This document shows, in pieces, positions 1-13,247 of a stretch of DNA of 64,000 nucleotides. The DNA comes from Ficedula albicollis (taxonomy: Eukaryota > Chordata > Aves > Passeriformes > Muscicapidae): contig NC_021685.1 of the NCBI RefSeq assembly GCF_000247815.1, positions 14,561,818-14,625,817 of the forward strand, in the 5' to 3' direction. The notes beneath the pieces were generated by a model, which saw only the letters and a program-made list of their open reading frames with translations, did no database searches and was not told the origin of the DNA. The position numbers and the translations under genes were made by a program. Positions within the stretch are counted from its first letter, which is position 1. Every line of letters begins with the position of its first letter.

Positions 1-3000
1 GAGGCAGCTGTAACAAAACTGTATAAACAAGCTGCGCAGGTAAGGTGACAAGGATTTGTTTTGGCAAACTAAAATAAGCATCATTAAAAACAAATTCCTA
101 GGCCAGGTGAAAATTACTACAGCAGAGAAAAAAAAAAGAGGAAAGGTGCAACAAAAGGTCACAATTCAATTTATTCCCTGCCCTAAGCACTACCACAAGA
201 GAAAGTCCTGGGCACTGCTTGACTACATCACACTCTGAAAGCATTTGTTAATGCCTGGTTGATTACTGGTATTTCATACAGAGGCAGCTGACATTGCTTT
301 ACATCTTCTAAACTCTTTCCTGGAAGACAATGTGGAGAATGGGGGAGCCTGGCCTGTGATGTCCTGCAGTGCTGCTGGCCCTGCAGTGGGGTGAGCAGAG
401 GGAGATCAGGCTCTGCAGAGCCAGGGCGAGCTCAGCCCTGCACTCCACAGAGGCAAACTGGAGCCAGCAATTCAGCCTTTTAAATACGACTGCCCTCTCC
501 TCCTAACTCTAATTACCACAGTTCAGTGCCTTAAATAAAGTGACCTAATAGGTTCAGACCTGTTTTCTAGACACCAACCTTCCAGTGAAAATCTTTAATC
601 TTCCTTATAGCCCAGTTTGTTCTCCACCTCCCTGCAAGGCTTGTAGTTTACAGAACTGATTTCTCTGTTAGGATCCCCCCACAGGACAGGGTACAACAGT
701 AAGACAAGCAGAGGTTTAGGCTGCCCTGGATATTAGTGTTGCAGATCTAGGTAATGAACCCAGGCTCAGGATATCAGAGAGACATTTGAGCTCACATCTG
801 ACATCTAAGCAATGATTCAAACTGTTTTGTCACCCAGGTTACCACGGTGTATGACACATAATTGAAATAATGTTACATTTGTAATATAAATTAGGGGGGG
901 AAAGTATGCTGAAAATCAGGGCTGATTCTAATTTCTGAATATCCTTAGGCTGAAAGGACAAGCAGCATGAAAATTTAAATCATTAAATTCACTTTCATTG
1001 ATTTTGCAGTATGCTTCTGTCAACTCATTGTGTCTCCTATCTATACACTGGAAAGAAAAATAATTACTAGTTGCCTTTATTACTTCCTGAGATTTCCTAC
1101 CTTGCACTGAGCCTGTATTACCTAGGTAATTCTTGCTTAGAACAAACTCTTGGAAATAGGACATCTGCCCTAACTTCATCTATAGACACAAGTATTTGCC
1201 AGTAGAAAAGAACCAGGTTAGTCGAGTATAATTATTTATTAGGCAGGAAAGGCTTTATTTTTTTACCAGAAATTACATCTTATGAATGGATATTACTTAA
1301 AACGTGAAACTACATATGCTAAATAACATGTTTTCTTTATTATGCTCAGTGCATTCCCTATATGACTGACAAGTTGGCTGCGTGCACATGAATTTTTTTT
1401 GAGAGAGATTACAGGTATTCATGTCTATGGACCATCCAAGATGAAATCAATTGAACCTTAACAGTATTGCTTCACCTCCCCCTGGCAGTTTTTAATTAAA
1501 ACAGTCGATGTTTTGGAGCAGGTACTCTGTTACCTTATAATAGCTGAAGCCTTAGGACTTGTAACAAACTGTGTGAAAAAAATTAATCCCTTTTCCTAAA
1601 ATGAAGGGAATTGATGCTTCAATACAAAAAAGAAAACATGATAACAGCAAAATAATTAATTAAAATAACGCTGAATGATAACAGTAGAAAATCACAAGCA
1701 TGACACAAAGAAAAAATAAGATACTGGGTCTTAATGGAGAGAAATTGACTCTTCTAGCAAAGGAGAGAAACTCCAAACATAAAATGAGGAGAAAAGTTGT
1801 TTACTTGTAGATTTTTGCTGTAGATGAAGCCAGCTGATTGAAGCTGCACTGACTTGCATCCCTGCCAAGCTAACAGGCAGAATGTATCCAGCATTTGATT
1901 ACCACACTAACAGGCACTGAGCTCATAGGAGCTGCTTCCCCTCCTCCCGGCACTGATGGAACTCCAGAAGATTCACTGCAGTTATTCTTACTTCACAGAA
2001 CAGATATGAGCAGGAGGATTTTTTATGGTTTTCTCCATGTGTTGTTGTGTATGTTATAACAGGTACTTATTTATTCCATCAAAACACTTTGCATATTTTT
2101 GGGTGATGACTTGCCAGAAGTTTGAAATCTGGCAATGCAACTCAACAAAAAAAAGTGGAAGTTACAGAAAAAATAGTTATGAACTGTAAAATGCTGAGCT
2201 AGGTGCATGGCAAGAACTAGAACCCAGCCTTGTGCATAACAAAAGGAAATCATTAGATTATTTTGAAAGCAAATAAATAGCGAATTTCTTACATTCTTAA
2301 AAAAAAATTAAAAATCAAAATGCATCAAAATAATCTGATTCAATTAGGCATGTGGATTTGTGCCTTTCTTGAAGCTGAAATTTTCTGCTAAATATTTATT
2401 TTCTCTTTCTCTACCCTCCACCTCCTGATCAGAAATCACTTCTCTGTGAACTTTAGGGTATAAGAAAATCAGTCCACGAGGCCAGTGCCTCACATGTGAG
2501 GAATGAACTACATCCTCTTCTTCACATGTTGGCTCCATTAATTGACACAGTACTGGATGATAACAATGCACTAATAGCTCTAAATGTGGTTTTAATGGAA
2601 ATGGAAATGTGGAAAGCATTACAGTAATAAAAAGAAATGGAGCAAGATTTATGCAGTAACAATAAATATTAAAAGGAAAGCAGAATTGAAGACTCAGCTA
2701 GGATTCTGACTATTCAATACCAATCTCTTCAATTTTTGTAATGAGGTCAGTTTTAACATGCCATTGAGATACATACGCATTCCTGGGGAATGCTTATAGG
2801 GGGCTTGGAGCTGGAAATGGATGAACACACAATACATCTTCTCCACATTTTTCCCTATTATTGGAGTCAATTCTGAATGCACAGTTCTACAATACCCAGG
2901 ATTTGTTTTTTTATTTTGCTTTGGTGTGGTTTTCAAAAATTTATTTAATTCGAATATGATTACAACAATCATCGGCCCTTGAACTCGTTGTTAAGAAACT

Positions 3001-6000
3001 AATGGCAGCATCTTTTCCTGCTTCTCTTTCAGGTGACTAAGCATTATTAAAATTAACTAGTCTGAATTGTACATTCAACTACCTAGAAATTACAGATCAT
3101 TCTAAGCAGCTGGAGAACAGTAGTGTGTGTATAAATTCACTTTCTTGGTGAGACACAGCCATGCAACTTCATCACTGAGAAGAGAAACCAAACACTTCAA
3201 GCCAGATATTTGATTTCAGATTCCAATGATTTTTTAATTTTTTTAAAATACAAATAGAGTAAAACTCACAATTATCTAAAAATATGTCTGGAAGTATGTT
3301 CTATAGAAATTTAAATTAGCACTACTTAAATACAATAATAGGTGCCCAAGACCTAGGGCTACCATACCACCAACCTGACTTTATTTTGAGCAGTATCTTG
3401 TTTCTTCAGAGATCTAATTAAATCACTGGGACTATCATGCAAGTAAAGCTATGCCCACCTGATCCTTCATTACAAGACCACCTCATATTCACTTAACTAA
3501 ATTGTTTTGAATGTAATATTTTTCTTCATTTCATCACTGCATTTAACTTCCTAAGATATTTAAACCTGTGAGGGTAAGAAATGAAGATAACAGCTTGGCT
3601 CTCTTTTTAATGCATGCAAGTCCTTTTATACATAAAACCTTTAAGTTAGTTTATGTGTGATAATAAATTAAGCTTCAGTTCATAGAAGTACTAGTAACTA
3701 CTTATTATTTCCTTCTTTCCTCCAGATTCTACTGAAGCACCTCAACCATTTTGTTCTTTACATACAAACACATCAGAAAAGCAAAATTCTGGAAAAAAAT
3801 AATGCAGAAATGAGGCAGAAGTGCTGTGATAAAGATCATAAAACAAGTCACTGGGAAATCAGAAAACCAAGCCACATTTGCAGATCTAGTTTTTCAGCTG
3901 GCACGTAAAAGCATAGTTCTAAACAAGTGTAACCCCAGCTGAGAAGCCACCTCCCCTGAATGAACCATTTAACCCAACTCTCTGCTGAATAATTGTGCAA
4001 GACATGTAAATGAAATTTGTGCCATGCTATCAAGTATTATACAATCTAGTATGCATAATTTGAAGTGTCTTGATTTTTAACACATATTGCAGTCTTCTAT
4101 CAGTACTGAAAATGTGAAAAATGAGCCACTGGAGAAAAGAGATGAATATTGTCATAAGAAAAAATGACCTATCCTGAAGGCCAGCACAGAGTCAGAGCCT
4201 AATTTGAAAATTACTGCACTACTCATTCTAAGAAAAAATACTGTACTTCAAGTAACTATTTCTACATTGGAACACTGGTACGTTCACTGGGTGGAATCTA
4301 AGCAAGGATCCATGCACTACTGTGTTTGGTCTCCTATTGTAACATTTGGAGTGAAGACATAAGACCAATACATAGATCACAGCTACAGAAAGATCCAAGA
4401 ACACAGGGAATTTCAATGTAATTATTACTTTCAGTAGATGGTAAGCTTTAATCTGACCAATATAACTATAAAATGCTACATCACATCTATCCTTCCTCAA
4501 ATTTTACATACTTTAGACTTAATGATACATGATGTTAAAGAACTCCATCAATTCATTCTAAATGCAGTAATTTTGCAAAAAAAAATAAACCCATAAAGTC
4601 AAAATTAACTTATGTACAGCAATTGGAGGCATCACTGTGAAGATATGAGCTACCTCCTTAATGCAAATCACATTCAGAATATTGTTTTAGTTTAAAAAAA
4701 AAAAAATCAATGCCTGAAATATGGTGTGGATGGGCTACACTTGATGCTGTTAGAGCAGAAGACAGAGTGTGCAGATCTACTCAGATATTGAATAAATTGT
4801 AAGATTTTTCCAATATGTTATTACAGAAAGGGTAATTCAAGTACACTATTTACAGGGAAATCAATAAAACCCCATGCATTTGAGAAAAATGTTTTCCATC
4901 AAAATGAGAAATGTATGACTTGAAATAAATTTAAGAAGTTTCTTATTTCTCTCATTATCCTCCTTCTCTATTTTTCAGTCCGAGGAAGGCCAATTCTAGA
5001 TGACAGACAATGAAATTTCTGTATTGATAAGGAGAAAAAAACCCTACTATCCTTCAATGTATTTGCCTAATTACATTGTATTTTTCCCAGAAAGCCAGTG
5101 TATTACTCAAATGTAATTGCTTGGGTCTGTATGTTTGTTTTATATTTATTAGAATCGATGATAAAAAACATTAGGTGAAGTAATATATTACAAAAAAAGA
5201 AAAAAACATGCTCCAAAAACATGATCCTCTTCAATGATGAACTTATGAGAGTTGAAGGAAGTGCCTGTTGCCCTTTTCTGAGCACTCAGAAGGACACACC
5301 TGGAGAATTTTGTTCCATTTTGTGTCCCCAGACCCAACGGAGAAACTGAATTCAAGAAGAGGATAAATAAGATGCTTATGTGAGGGAGCCACATTCATTA
5401 GCTCACAGAAAAGAAGCACCTGCAGGTGCACAGCTAAAGTTACAGTGAGGAAGGAAAATCCCAATTGCATATTGAAGAAAAAAAACCATAATGAGGATGG
5501 CTAAGTACTTGGACAGAATGTCCATACACTGAAGAATATGAGTTACCTTAAAGGGTAAGTTAAATAAACAGTTAAATAGGTTACCAAGCTAAAGAAATAG
5601 GAAAACAAGTTGCCAAGTTGATGAAAGAGAAACTTTCCATGAGAAAAAAACCCCAAACAACCAACCACTGCCAGACAGTGGAAATAAGTTCACAGAACCT
5701 GCTGTTAAAACTTTGCATGGAGCCCCTTTTTTCCAAACTGGATACGCAAAAAAGACTGGTCTGATATCCTGTGCTATACTGATCTGTATGTAAACAACAT
5801 CCTACAACATTAAAGAGCAAAAACATTTCTAATATTTGTTCTGTGTACTCAGTCAGTTCTGGTTATTTTGCCCCAAGGACTGGCTATAAAATCTGGATGA
5901 AACAGGCTTCACAATACCTTTGTGAGATACATATGAAATACTGTCCAAAATTAGCAGATGGTCAAACTAAAAAATAGAGATTAAATACTGTTAAGCTGAT

Positions 6001-6438
6001 CATAATATGAAGTAGAGCTGGGCAAGATATTTTACCAGAAGAGATGAAAACACAGATGGCAATTTTTAAAAACAGATTTATGTTTGAACACAGCAAATTA
6101 GGTGGCAGAACTTACTTTCAAATGAAAAAAAACCCCAAAACATTTAAGATTAAAAAGAAACTGGATAAACGTCAATCTGGCATGATGTCTGCCTTAACAA
6201 CATATCTTATTTTTGAAGAAAATAAAGGAAGTATAACATTCAGGGCTAAGGGGTAAAAATTCTTGGAAAGAAAGGAGTAAGATTCGTGATAAAGAAGAAT
6301 CTTTTGGAGGCTAAACTTTAGCTTAATTTGGCAACATATTAGCTCTGCCCAAAGAGTTTTACTTAGAATTCTACTAGGAAGGCAGTAAGCACCATCTCTT
6401 GGTACACTAAGATAAAATTCAAAATACTGTGGGGCTTG
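1..6438. other. Non-genic AT-rich unique sequence
   Basis: No gene, RNA gene or mobile element was recognised here. Open frames on both strands stay below about 95 codons and resemble no known protein. A somewhat GC-richer patch lies near 340-480, but it is poor in CpG and does not look like a promoter. Short A/T homopolymers occur (for example near 4,692). The stretch fits intergenic or deep intronic vertebrate DNA. Confidence 0.7.
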
Positions 6439-6617
6439 CCTAAAAAAATTGTGCAGATTTGAAAAGTTATAGTGAAGCTAGAATAAGCTAAAGGTAAGCT
6501 AGTAAAACAAGATAATCTTTCCTGATCCTAAAAAAATTGTGCAGATTTGAAAAGTTATATTTGAAAAGCTAGAATAAGCTAAAGGTAAGCTAGAAAAACA
6601 AGATAATCTTTCCTGAT
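6439..6617. repeat. Two-copy tandem duplication, about 88-91 bp unit
   Basis: Copy 1 is 6,439-6,526 and copy 2 is 6,527-6,617, abutting with no spacer. Both begin CCTAAAAAAATTGTGCAG and end TCTTTCCTGAT. They differ by a small replacement/insertion in the middle (AGTG in copy 1 versus TTTGAAA in copy 2) and one T-to-A change. This is a local direct duplication, not a recognised transposon, since it has no terminal repeats or A tail. Confidence 0.93.
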
Positions 6618-7891
6618 TCAGAGACAGATCATAGAGAGATTTTCAATCATGACTGCCATAAGTACAGATTTTCAACGAAAATAATTAAGATGCAAACAAA
6701 GTGGTTCTTGTCTTTTGAAGCAAAATGTGATCACGGTCTTCCCAGCCTGCTTTTCTGGCTTTTTGATTTACAAACACCCCTGGGTTTGTGCTATTTGATT
6801 AAAAGTTTACACATAGATACATTATCCTCTCGCCAACAACTGCCTCTACACTGCCTATGATTCCTCCTGACTGAGACTGAGCTGAAGATTTATTCACTTC
6901 AAGCAACATCTTGATGAGCGCATCAGCTTCTGCATTTGCCACCTTTCACTCTCAGTTCCATTCCACACACCCTGCTTTAGCCCTGAAGTAAACAACAGGT
7001 TATTGTTTCCTTTCAGCAGTTTCATCGCTACAGTTAGAGAAGTCGTTCCCTAAAAAGTAACAGACTAGCCAGGTTCCAATAAAATCAAACACTGAGCTAC
7101 TGCCTATTGCATGCAACTGCATGAAAATTAGAGGCAATAAAATTTATATGGCTTTCACACAAAAAGTTTCATCCATCAGCAATAAGGAAGCATTTCCTTG
7201 CTTAAGTTTCTATTTTTAAAAAAATAATTTTTGGCTTTAATTCCCAATTTTCTTCTTGTCTGATGCAGGTGGCGCTCCCTTGAAAGAAATTCTGTAGCCT
7301 CACCTGCGAAACTTGAATTTTTAAGATACATCTGCAATCACTTCTAATTATACAGGACATAAACATGATGAAATGTCACTGGATGGAATTATAATACCAT
7401 CTAAAAGATCATTATACTATGTTAGGGTTGGAATCAAATAAATGTTTTAATTCAGACTGATTCATGCAGAAATCCATTGCCTTCTGTATTCCTTGCTTTG
7501 GTCAGACTTTGCTTCATGCTTCACTCAGGGAATACAGGTCCCCATAGGAGCATAACAGGATTTCAGAGCTGCTCTGGTTAAAACCATTACAGATACTGCA
7601 ATCATCTTACTCTGATACTGCTGATCCTTGTAAGCATTTGATCTTCTCCCTTTTGTAACACTGCAATCAACATGCAATATCCTAATGGTCTAATTAAGCA
7701 ATGACGACTCAGCCAGGAGGCTTCCTGGGAATTAATGACCTCTTGGGAGGAGCTGATGTCCCAAAACACAGCCCAGCATCATTAACTTCGTTTGTTTATT
7801 GACCTTTAGGAAATGCTTCATGGTGAGATTGCTATCTCTACTACAAGATGGAAGAATAAAATTTACTAAATATTTTAAGTTTCTCATGTTT
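6618..7891. other. Non-genic sequence with possible regulatory patches
   Basis: No coding region is recognised. Two parts look more constrained than the surroundings: about 7,260-7,370, which carries a CTCF-like core (GCAGGTGGCGCT), and about 7,681-7,815, which carries TAATTA homeodomain-type and TGTTTATT forkhead-type motifs. Both readings are inference from motif appearance. Confidence 0.4.
7262..7276 (+). promoter_or_regulatory. Possible CTCF-like binding motif
   Basis: The core CAGGTGGCGCT differs by one base from the familiar CTCF core CAGGGGGCGCT, and it includes a CpG in an otherwise CpG-poor region. The bases 5' of the core match the extended consensus poorly (about 10 of 15 positions overall). 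A chance match is quite possible. Confidence 0.2.
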
Positions 7892-8024
7892 CAGCTAGAA
7901 AATTTCAGACATGTCTAGAGAATGAATGATTTATACAATTCTTTAAATTGTGCATCGCAGCTAGAAAATTTCAGACATGTCTAGAGAATTTCATGATTTA
8001 TACAATTCTTTAAATTGTGCATCG
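7892..8024. repeat. Two-copy tandem duplication, 66-67 bp unit
   Basis: Copy 1 is 7,892-7,957 and copy 2 is 7,958-8,024, abutting directly. Both begin CAGCTAGAAAATTTCAGAC and end AAATTGTGCATCG. They differ only in a short patch after CTAGAGAA (TGAATGA versus TTTCATGA). No target-site or transposon signature is visible. Confidence 0.95.
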
Positions 8025-11000
8025 TGATTGTGTTGTTCACATCTGGGATTTTAAAACAGGAGGTATAAAAATGTGCATTACTGAAACTTCAGGTTAAGAA
8101 AATGAAAATATTCAAAATCTGAATAAAGATGATGTGGTTGAGCACTAAAGAACGACAGAAGCATTACAGAGGTGTATTTGGGCAAAGAGGATTACTGACA
8201 GAGACACAACTTGCTTCTGGTACTACACAAAGAGTACAAAACAGGATAAGGAGACCTGAAGGAGTATTTTCATGACCCTCAAAGCTCACCTTTCTGTACC
8301 AGGGCTAAGCTTAATTTCTTGTTTACAACAACCCCATGAAGTGACACCTTGATTGCTGAATTAATTTTACACTGAACTTGAGTTTTAGTCTGATTTGAAA
8401 GCTATGAACATTCACAGAATGTATCTCCTGGTAGGGGTAAAGCTACTGAGAACATGGAGTGGTTTTAACCCCATGAGAACATGCAGGTTTATCACCCAGT
8501 TTGTAAAATAAAATAAAATTGTTCTTCCAATTTTTCAAAATATCAGAATTCCCATTCAAAAGAAAGTTGTAGATACCAAAACACTTTCAGTGATTGGACA
8601 TGCAGCATCAAAAATTCCTGCTGAAGAGAAATTCCAAAGCGGGCTTTTAAGCAACTCAGTTGCTGTTCCATTTAAATTTTATTTTAAATAACATGGATAA
8701 GTCTTGCAATTTAGAAAGCCAAGTCTTAGTTCAGAGTTCTTAGCCACCCAGTTCTGAGTTGCAAAGACCAATTTCTCAGCCTGAACCCAAGCCAACAATT
8801 ATCACATCTTGGTGTGAAGAGTGAAATCCTGAAACTGCAAATTACTGGCACTGATGGGGGCGAGGGGGTACTCAAGGATTGGGGATTCTGGAGTGCAAAT
8901 TGTTTTTCATTATGGAGTTCAGGGAGGAAGAAGAGTTGGTTGAATCTTCTATGCAAGTAGATTTACTGCTAGAGAAACATTTCTAAATAACATGTTCATA
9001 TTACCAGTACTAAAACTGAACAATTTTGAGCAGCAGTTTAAATAACAGCATTAGTATCAGTCCTTTGTAAAAAAAAGGTTGTTTTGACAGTTAAGTAAAC
9101 AAACATCAATGATGTGAAGGCATTCTCCCAGGAATCTACACTTTCATCTGAAAAATAAAGACTTCATCCAAAGCCAGTGAAAATAAAAATATTATTTCTC
9201 TGAAACTGTTTTTTGATTATGGCATTAAATTAGAATATCATTCAAGAAGCATGTGGTTTACCTCAGAGCACTAAATTATTACAGCTAAAAAGAGGAATTT
9301 TTTGCATACTAGGTTTCCAGTATATAGCTGCTAAACTGCTTTTGCTCAACTCATAGGAAAAAGAATAGCATTATTTTAGACAGGGGAGAACATAAAGGGA
9401 AGATAAGCTCCATGTAATCAATATGGTCACAACACTCCTGGCAGTTTCTTTTCTTTCCATTGTTCTTGTGTCAGACACTCTGACATGCTAACAATGGTTC
9501 TTGGTTACAATGCAGGGGGGAAAATCCCTTATTCAGAGCTGCATATATCATTGTGTAATGTAATAACTCGGTAGAAGAGAAGAAATTAGGAGTAGAATTT
9601 TCACTGAAGATTTAGGCAGCTTGGTGACAAAATTCCATTGCAAAAAAGCAAGGGGTTATCCCTTTTCCATGTCTGTGCACGTGTCACCAATACAGCCCCT
9701 CACTGGTGCCTTGCACACATTTGCCTGCTTGCATAAAGCGTGTGCTTCTGGTTTTTATCATCAGCACTCAAATTTGGGCCACAAGCAGAAGCTTCTAAAG
9801 GTCATTGCCAGCCCTGGATTACAGAACAAGCACTGTTCTGTGATGCTCACAAGGGTCCCAACTATTACGTGCTGTGCGGTTAGCTGCAGACCTGGAAACA
9901 CTCCAGTTTTTCCAGCACAGCAGTTGACTTTTTCAAAGATGTCTGGCTGCTTACTTGAATTAAAGCGAACTTTACAGAATATCACTGAAAGCACCATAGA
10001 ACAGCACACTTATTTGTATCTTAGCCTGCTGAGTGCTAGCTGATCTCTCTAAATCTCAGCACTTTTACAGTTGCCTAATAGCACAGCATAGGCATAGCAC
10101 TAACAAAGAAGATTGTACTTGAACTATTCTATTTAACTAATAAAACAAAGGAAATTAGCAGACCATAATTAGCTGGGATCTTACTGGAGGTAAGAGAAGG
10201 CAATGAGAAGCTATTATTGCAAACGTGGAATATCGAACGGGTGGTTTTACAACACATCAGATGACATCATTACTCTCTCCAGATAAACGTCTCACTATTT
10301 GCCACATTAATGAGCCACAGGATGAAGATGCTTCTTGGAGCTCTAGGGAAAGATCAATACAGAGAAAAGATGCTATTCAAGCTCTTTGGTTCATTTGTAG
10401 AGAACCAGTCAATTGACTTAAGAATGAGAGTCAAACTTTGACAAAGGAGCCTCACACAACCTTCAGAACCACCATAAACACTGCAAGTATTGCACATCTA
10501 TCAGGCAAACTATTCTGGATATAGAATGTCAGAAATTATGAAAAGACAGACAACTGCTTACAAATCTTTCTTTTTAAGTTGTGCCTCCTATAACAACCTA
10601 ATCTGAAGACTTCACTGCTAAAAAATTGTGTTTCACTCTAATGATGAAAGTGAATATATTAATGCTTCAGAGCAGTTTAAGAGTCTCCTATCGTTTCATA
10701 ATTATAGTGGTCAAATCTTGGGAAAAATGGCCCAGATGAATTATTATGAGTGTAGTTTTCCCTGTTGCAAGGAGTCTCCCAATGAAAGTATTTTGGAGAT
10801 TTTATTCTCACTCTCCTCGTACAACCATGTGTGCATCTTCAGTCAATGTTTGTTTCCTGTGGTAAAGAAAGCTGGGATTCTATCCTAATGAATGACACAA
10901 CATCTGTAAGAAGAAAAGAATAAATAAAATGACCCAACTGACAGCTCTGTTGACCTGGATAGAGGACCAGTGATAGAAAGAGATGAAGGACTGTGCTGGC

Positions 11001-13037
11001 AAGGACTGGCCTTATTCAATAGCATTCTGTAGTACCCTACCACTGTGGAACACTCAAAAAAAGCAATACACCATATGTTTGTTCTTATCAATAATGGGTA
11101 AAAAAATGAAAACATTCTATTTTTCTTTTTTAGCCTTTCATAACTACAAAACCAGACATTAAAAATCCCTGAAGACCTCAGAAGAGATTTACAGGTTCTG
11201 TACACACAGTTCCTCAATGATCCCTGTCCTGAAATGATTAAAATATAACACAGCAATTCAACACTCAACAAAATCAATGGGATTATTCAGCTCACCCTTC
11301 CCCAAATCAAATAGTTCCAGTTTACAGGCATGAAGCAACTGCCCCAGGTGAGTCTGACAAGATGACTGCCCCTGCCTCCCTTTGGTGTCCATTCCCAAAT
11401 GCCTCCCTCTTCCTTCCCTGGCCTCAGGAGCTCCCCAAGCAGAGCTGCATGTGAGCCTGCTGCTCCCAGTCTTGAGTGTGCTGAACAGAAGGAGCTGAGT
11501 TTGCTGTGACACAGGCTCAGCATCAGTACTAACACCGTACAGATCAATCATTTTCTCAATTCTCTGATAATAAAAGATAATTGAAACTAAAGAGCAGTTT
11601 AAAACCAGACTGAAACAAAGTCGGTTTAATCAACTGTAACCACGTCCAGAAAATATGAGGATATTTCACTGGAATCTTTTGGAGTGGACACAATTGATTC
11701 TGCTTATCACAGATTTTGTTTTGTATCCTTTCTGAGGCTATAGAAAAGGTTTATTGTTAAACTGTTATGCTTTTTACTGTCATTAATCTATCCTCATTTG
11801 CTTTTTCCAAGTGCAATAATGCTTTTGATTTGAAGGGTCACATTCAAATGCCACTATCCCAAGGACTAAATGCAGAAAATTTAAACACAGGCCAATGTCT
11901 CACTGGGATTTGCAGAACCTTCTGTAAAGTAAATAAGGCCCTTGTGGCTTATCAGTCGGTGTGTTCAGCTCCCTAAACTGAGAGAATTAAGGGGATTAGT
12001 TAGAGGAGAAATGAAATGTACCTAATTAATTCCCCAGATCCCTGCAGATTATATGGCATGTTTGGAACAGCGGGAAATTGTGACTAAAATTAAAAATAAA
12101 ATCCTACAGGAGTGATGCTGAAAAATGCAGCCTTTTCTCCTACTGCTACAATGTTAGTGATATAGTAATAAGGACTATTACATTTCACAGGTTCCTTATA
12201 ATTTTATAACAAATTTTCCTGTCACATTTTTCAAGTTTTTTTTAAGAATATAAAAGAAAAATGACGGCAGTTTCAATTTGTCAAAGTCTGACATGAATTT
12301 TATATTTCAGCTCCTCATTCTAGCCCACTTTGGAAGAAGTGCCTTAGTTGCCTCTACATATTTTTACTTCACAGTGGGGAAGAAAAAAAATGCTGTTTAT
12401 AGAGCATATGACAGAACTTTTCAAAACTTATCTTTGGGAGAAGATTACAGAAATATTTCTCTGAATTCATGCCAATGTCTTCAAAGTTCTGCTATTGTTT
12501 ATGTTTTCAAGCCACATAAATTGAAACTAATATAAATGTTTCTGCAGGTTCAGTCACTTTTATGCAAACATTTGCCCGATGCTTTTGCCTGTGTTGATTA
12601 CAGATTCCTTGTGTTTTCTTCATACGGAGTATAAATGAATATCCTTCCTTATTTGTCCATTCTTTTCTTTGGTCCTCTCACATACACTCATCCATGGAAT
12701 TGAATATCCACTAGGGATGAAATTATTTTTTCTGTGGGAGCTGTGTATACCCCTGTCAGAAGGTAGAAATATTTAAAAAGTAGAATTTCAAAGAAAGGAG
12801 TCTTAATAAAAGATGAGCTAAAGAGGAATATTTGCACTCCCCTCACTGCTAAACCACAGGACAGCAGAGAGAAGGGATGGAGAATGTAAAAACATCTCTG
12901 GGAAACATTCAGAGAAATAGTCATAGAGAGACAGGAAATCAAGTACTTCTTCAAAGATTCTATAAACAAGAAAGGTAATCTGAACTGACCACAGGGAAGG
13001 ACAGACAGGAATTCAACAAAACCACTGTGTGTGAGAA

Positions 13038-13247
13038 TCACTCAACTACATCAGTTCCTACAAGACAAAATTCCTCAATTTGCAATGCATCAATCATTTG
13101 CCATAATGCAGGAAGTAATACATGATCATAGAAGTCTGTCACAGGATCCATGTCTTCTACTTTCAACATAAACATTTGGGGATTCCTCCAATAATTCTTT
13201 TCCATAAAACAGTTAATTGTAAAATAAATAACTGGTTTCACTACAGC
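13038..13247 (-). other. Exon-like open frame, identity unknown
   Basis: On the minus strand an open frame runs from about 13,250 to a TGA at 13,038. It contains a run rich in acidic and aromatic residues, including KVEDMDPVTDFYDHVLLPAL, with codon choice that reads like ordinary coding DNA. A possible splice acceptor (GATACTGAAATGCTGTAG) lies at the frame's 5' edge, and a weak possible donor (CTTGTAGGA) lies near 13,069. There is no in-frame ATG at the start. I do not recognise the protein. In AT-rich DNA of this length about 68 open codons can occur by chance, so this may be nothing. If real, it would be a single internal or terminal exon, or a pseudogene fragment. Confidence 0.12.

Noticed and set aside
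9621..10043. Open frame among the longest in the window (140 codons, plus strand)
   Set aside because: It starts with TTG (first ATG at 9,669), is rich in Cys/His/Ser, shows no domain, and an overlapping antisense frame is equally open. It is probably chance.
11290..11550. GC-richer patch as a possible promoter or exon
   Set aside because: CpG is rare, so it is not a CpG island, and the overlapping frames in different registers show no protein-like signal.
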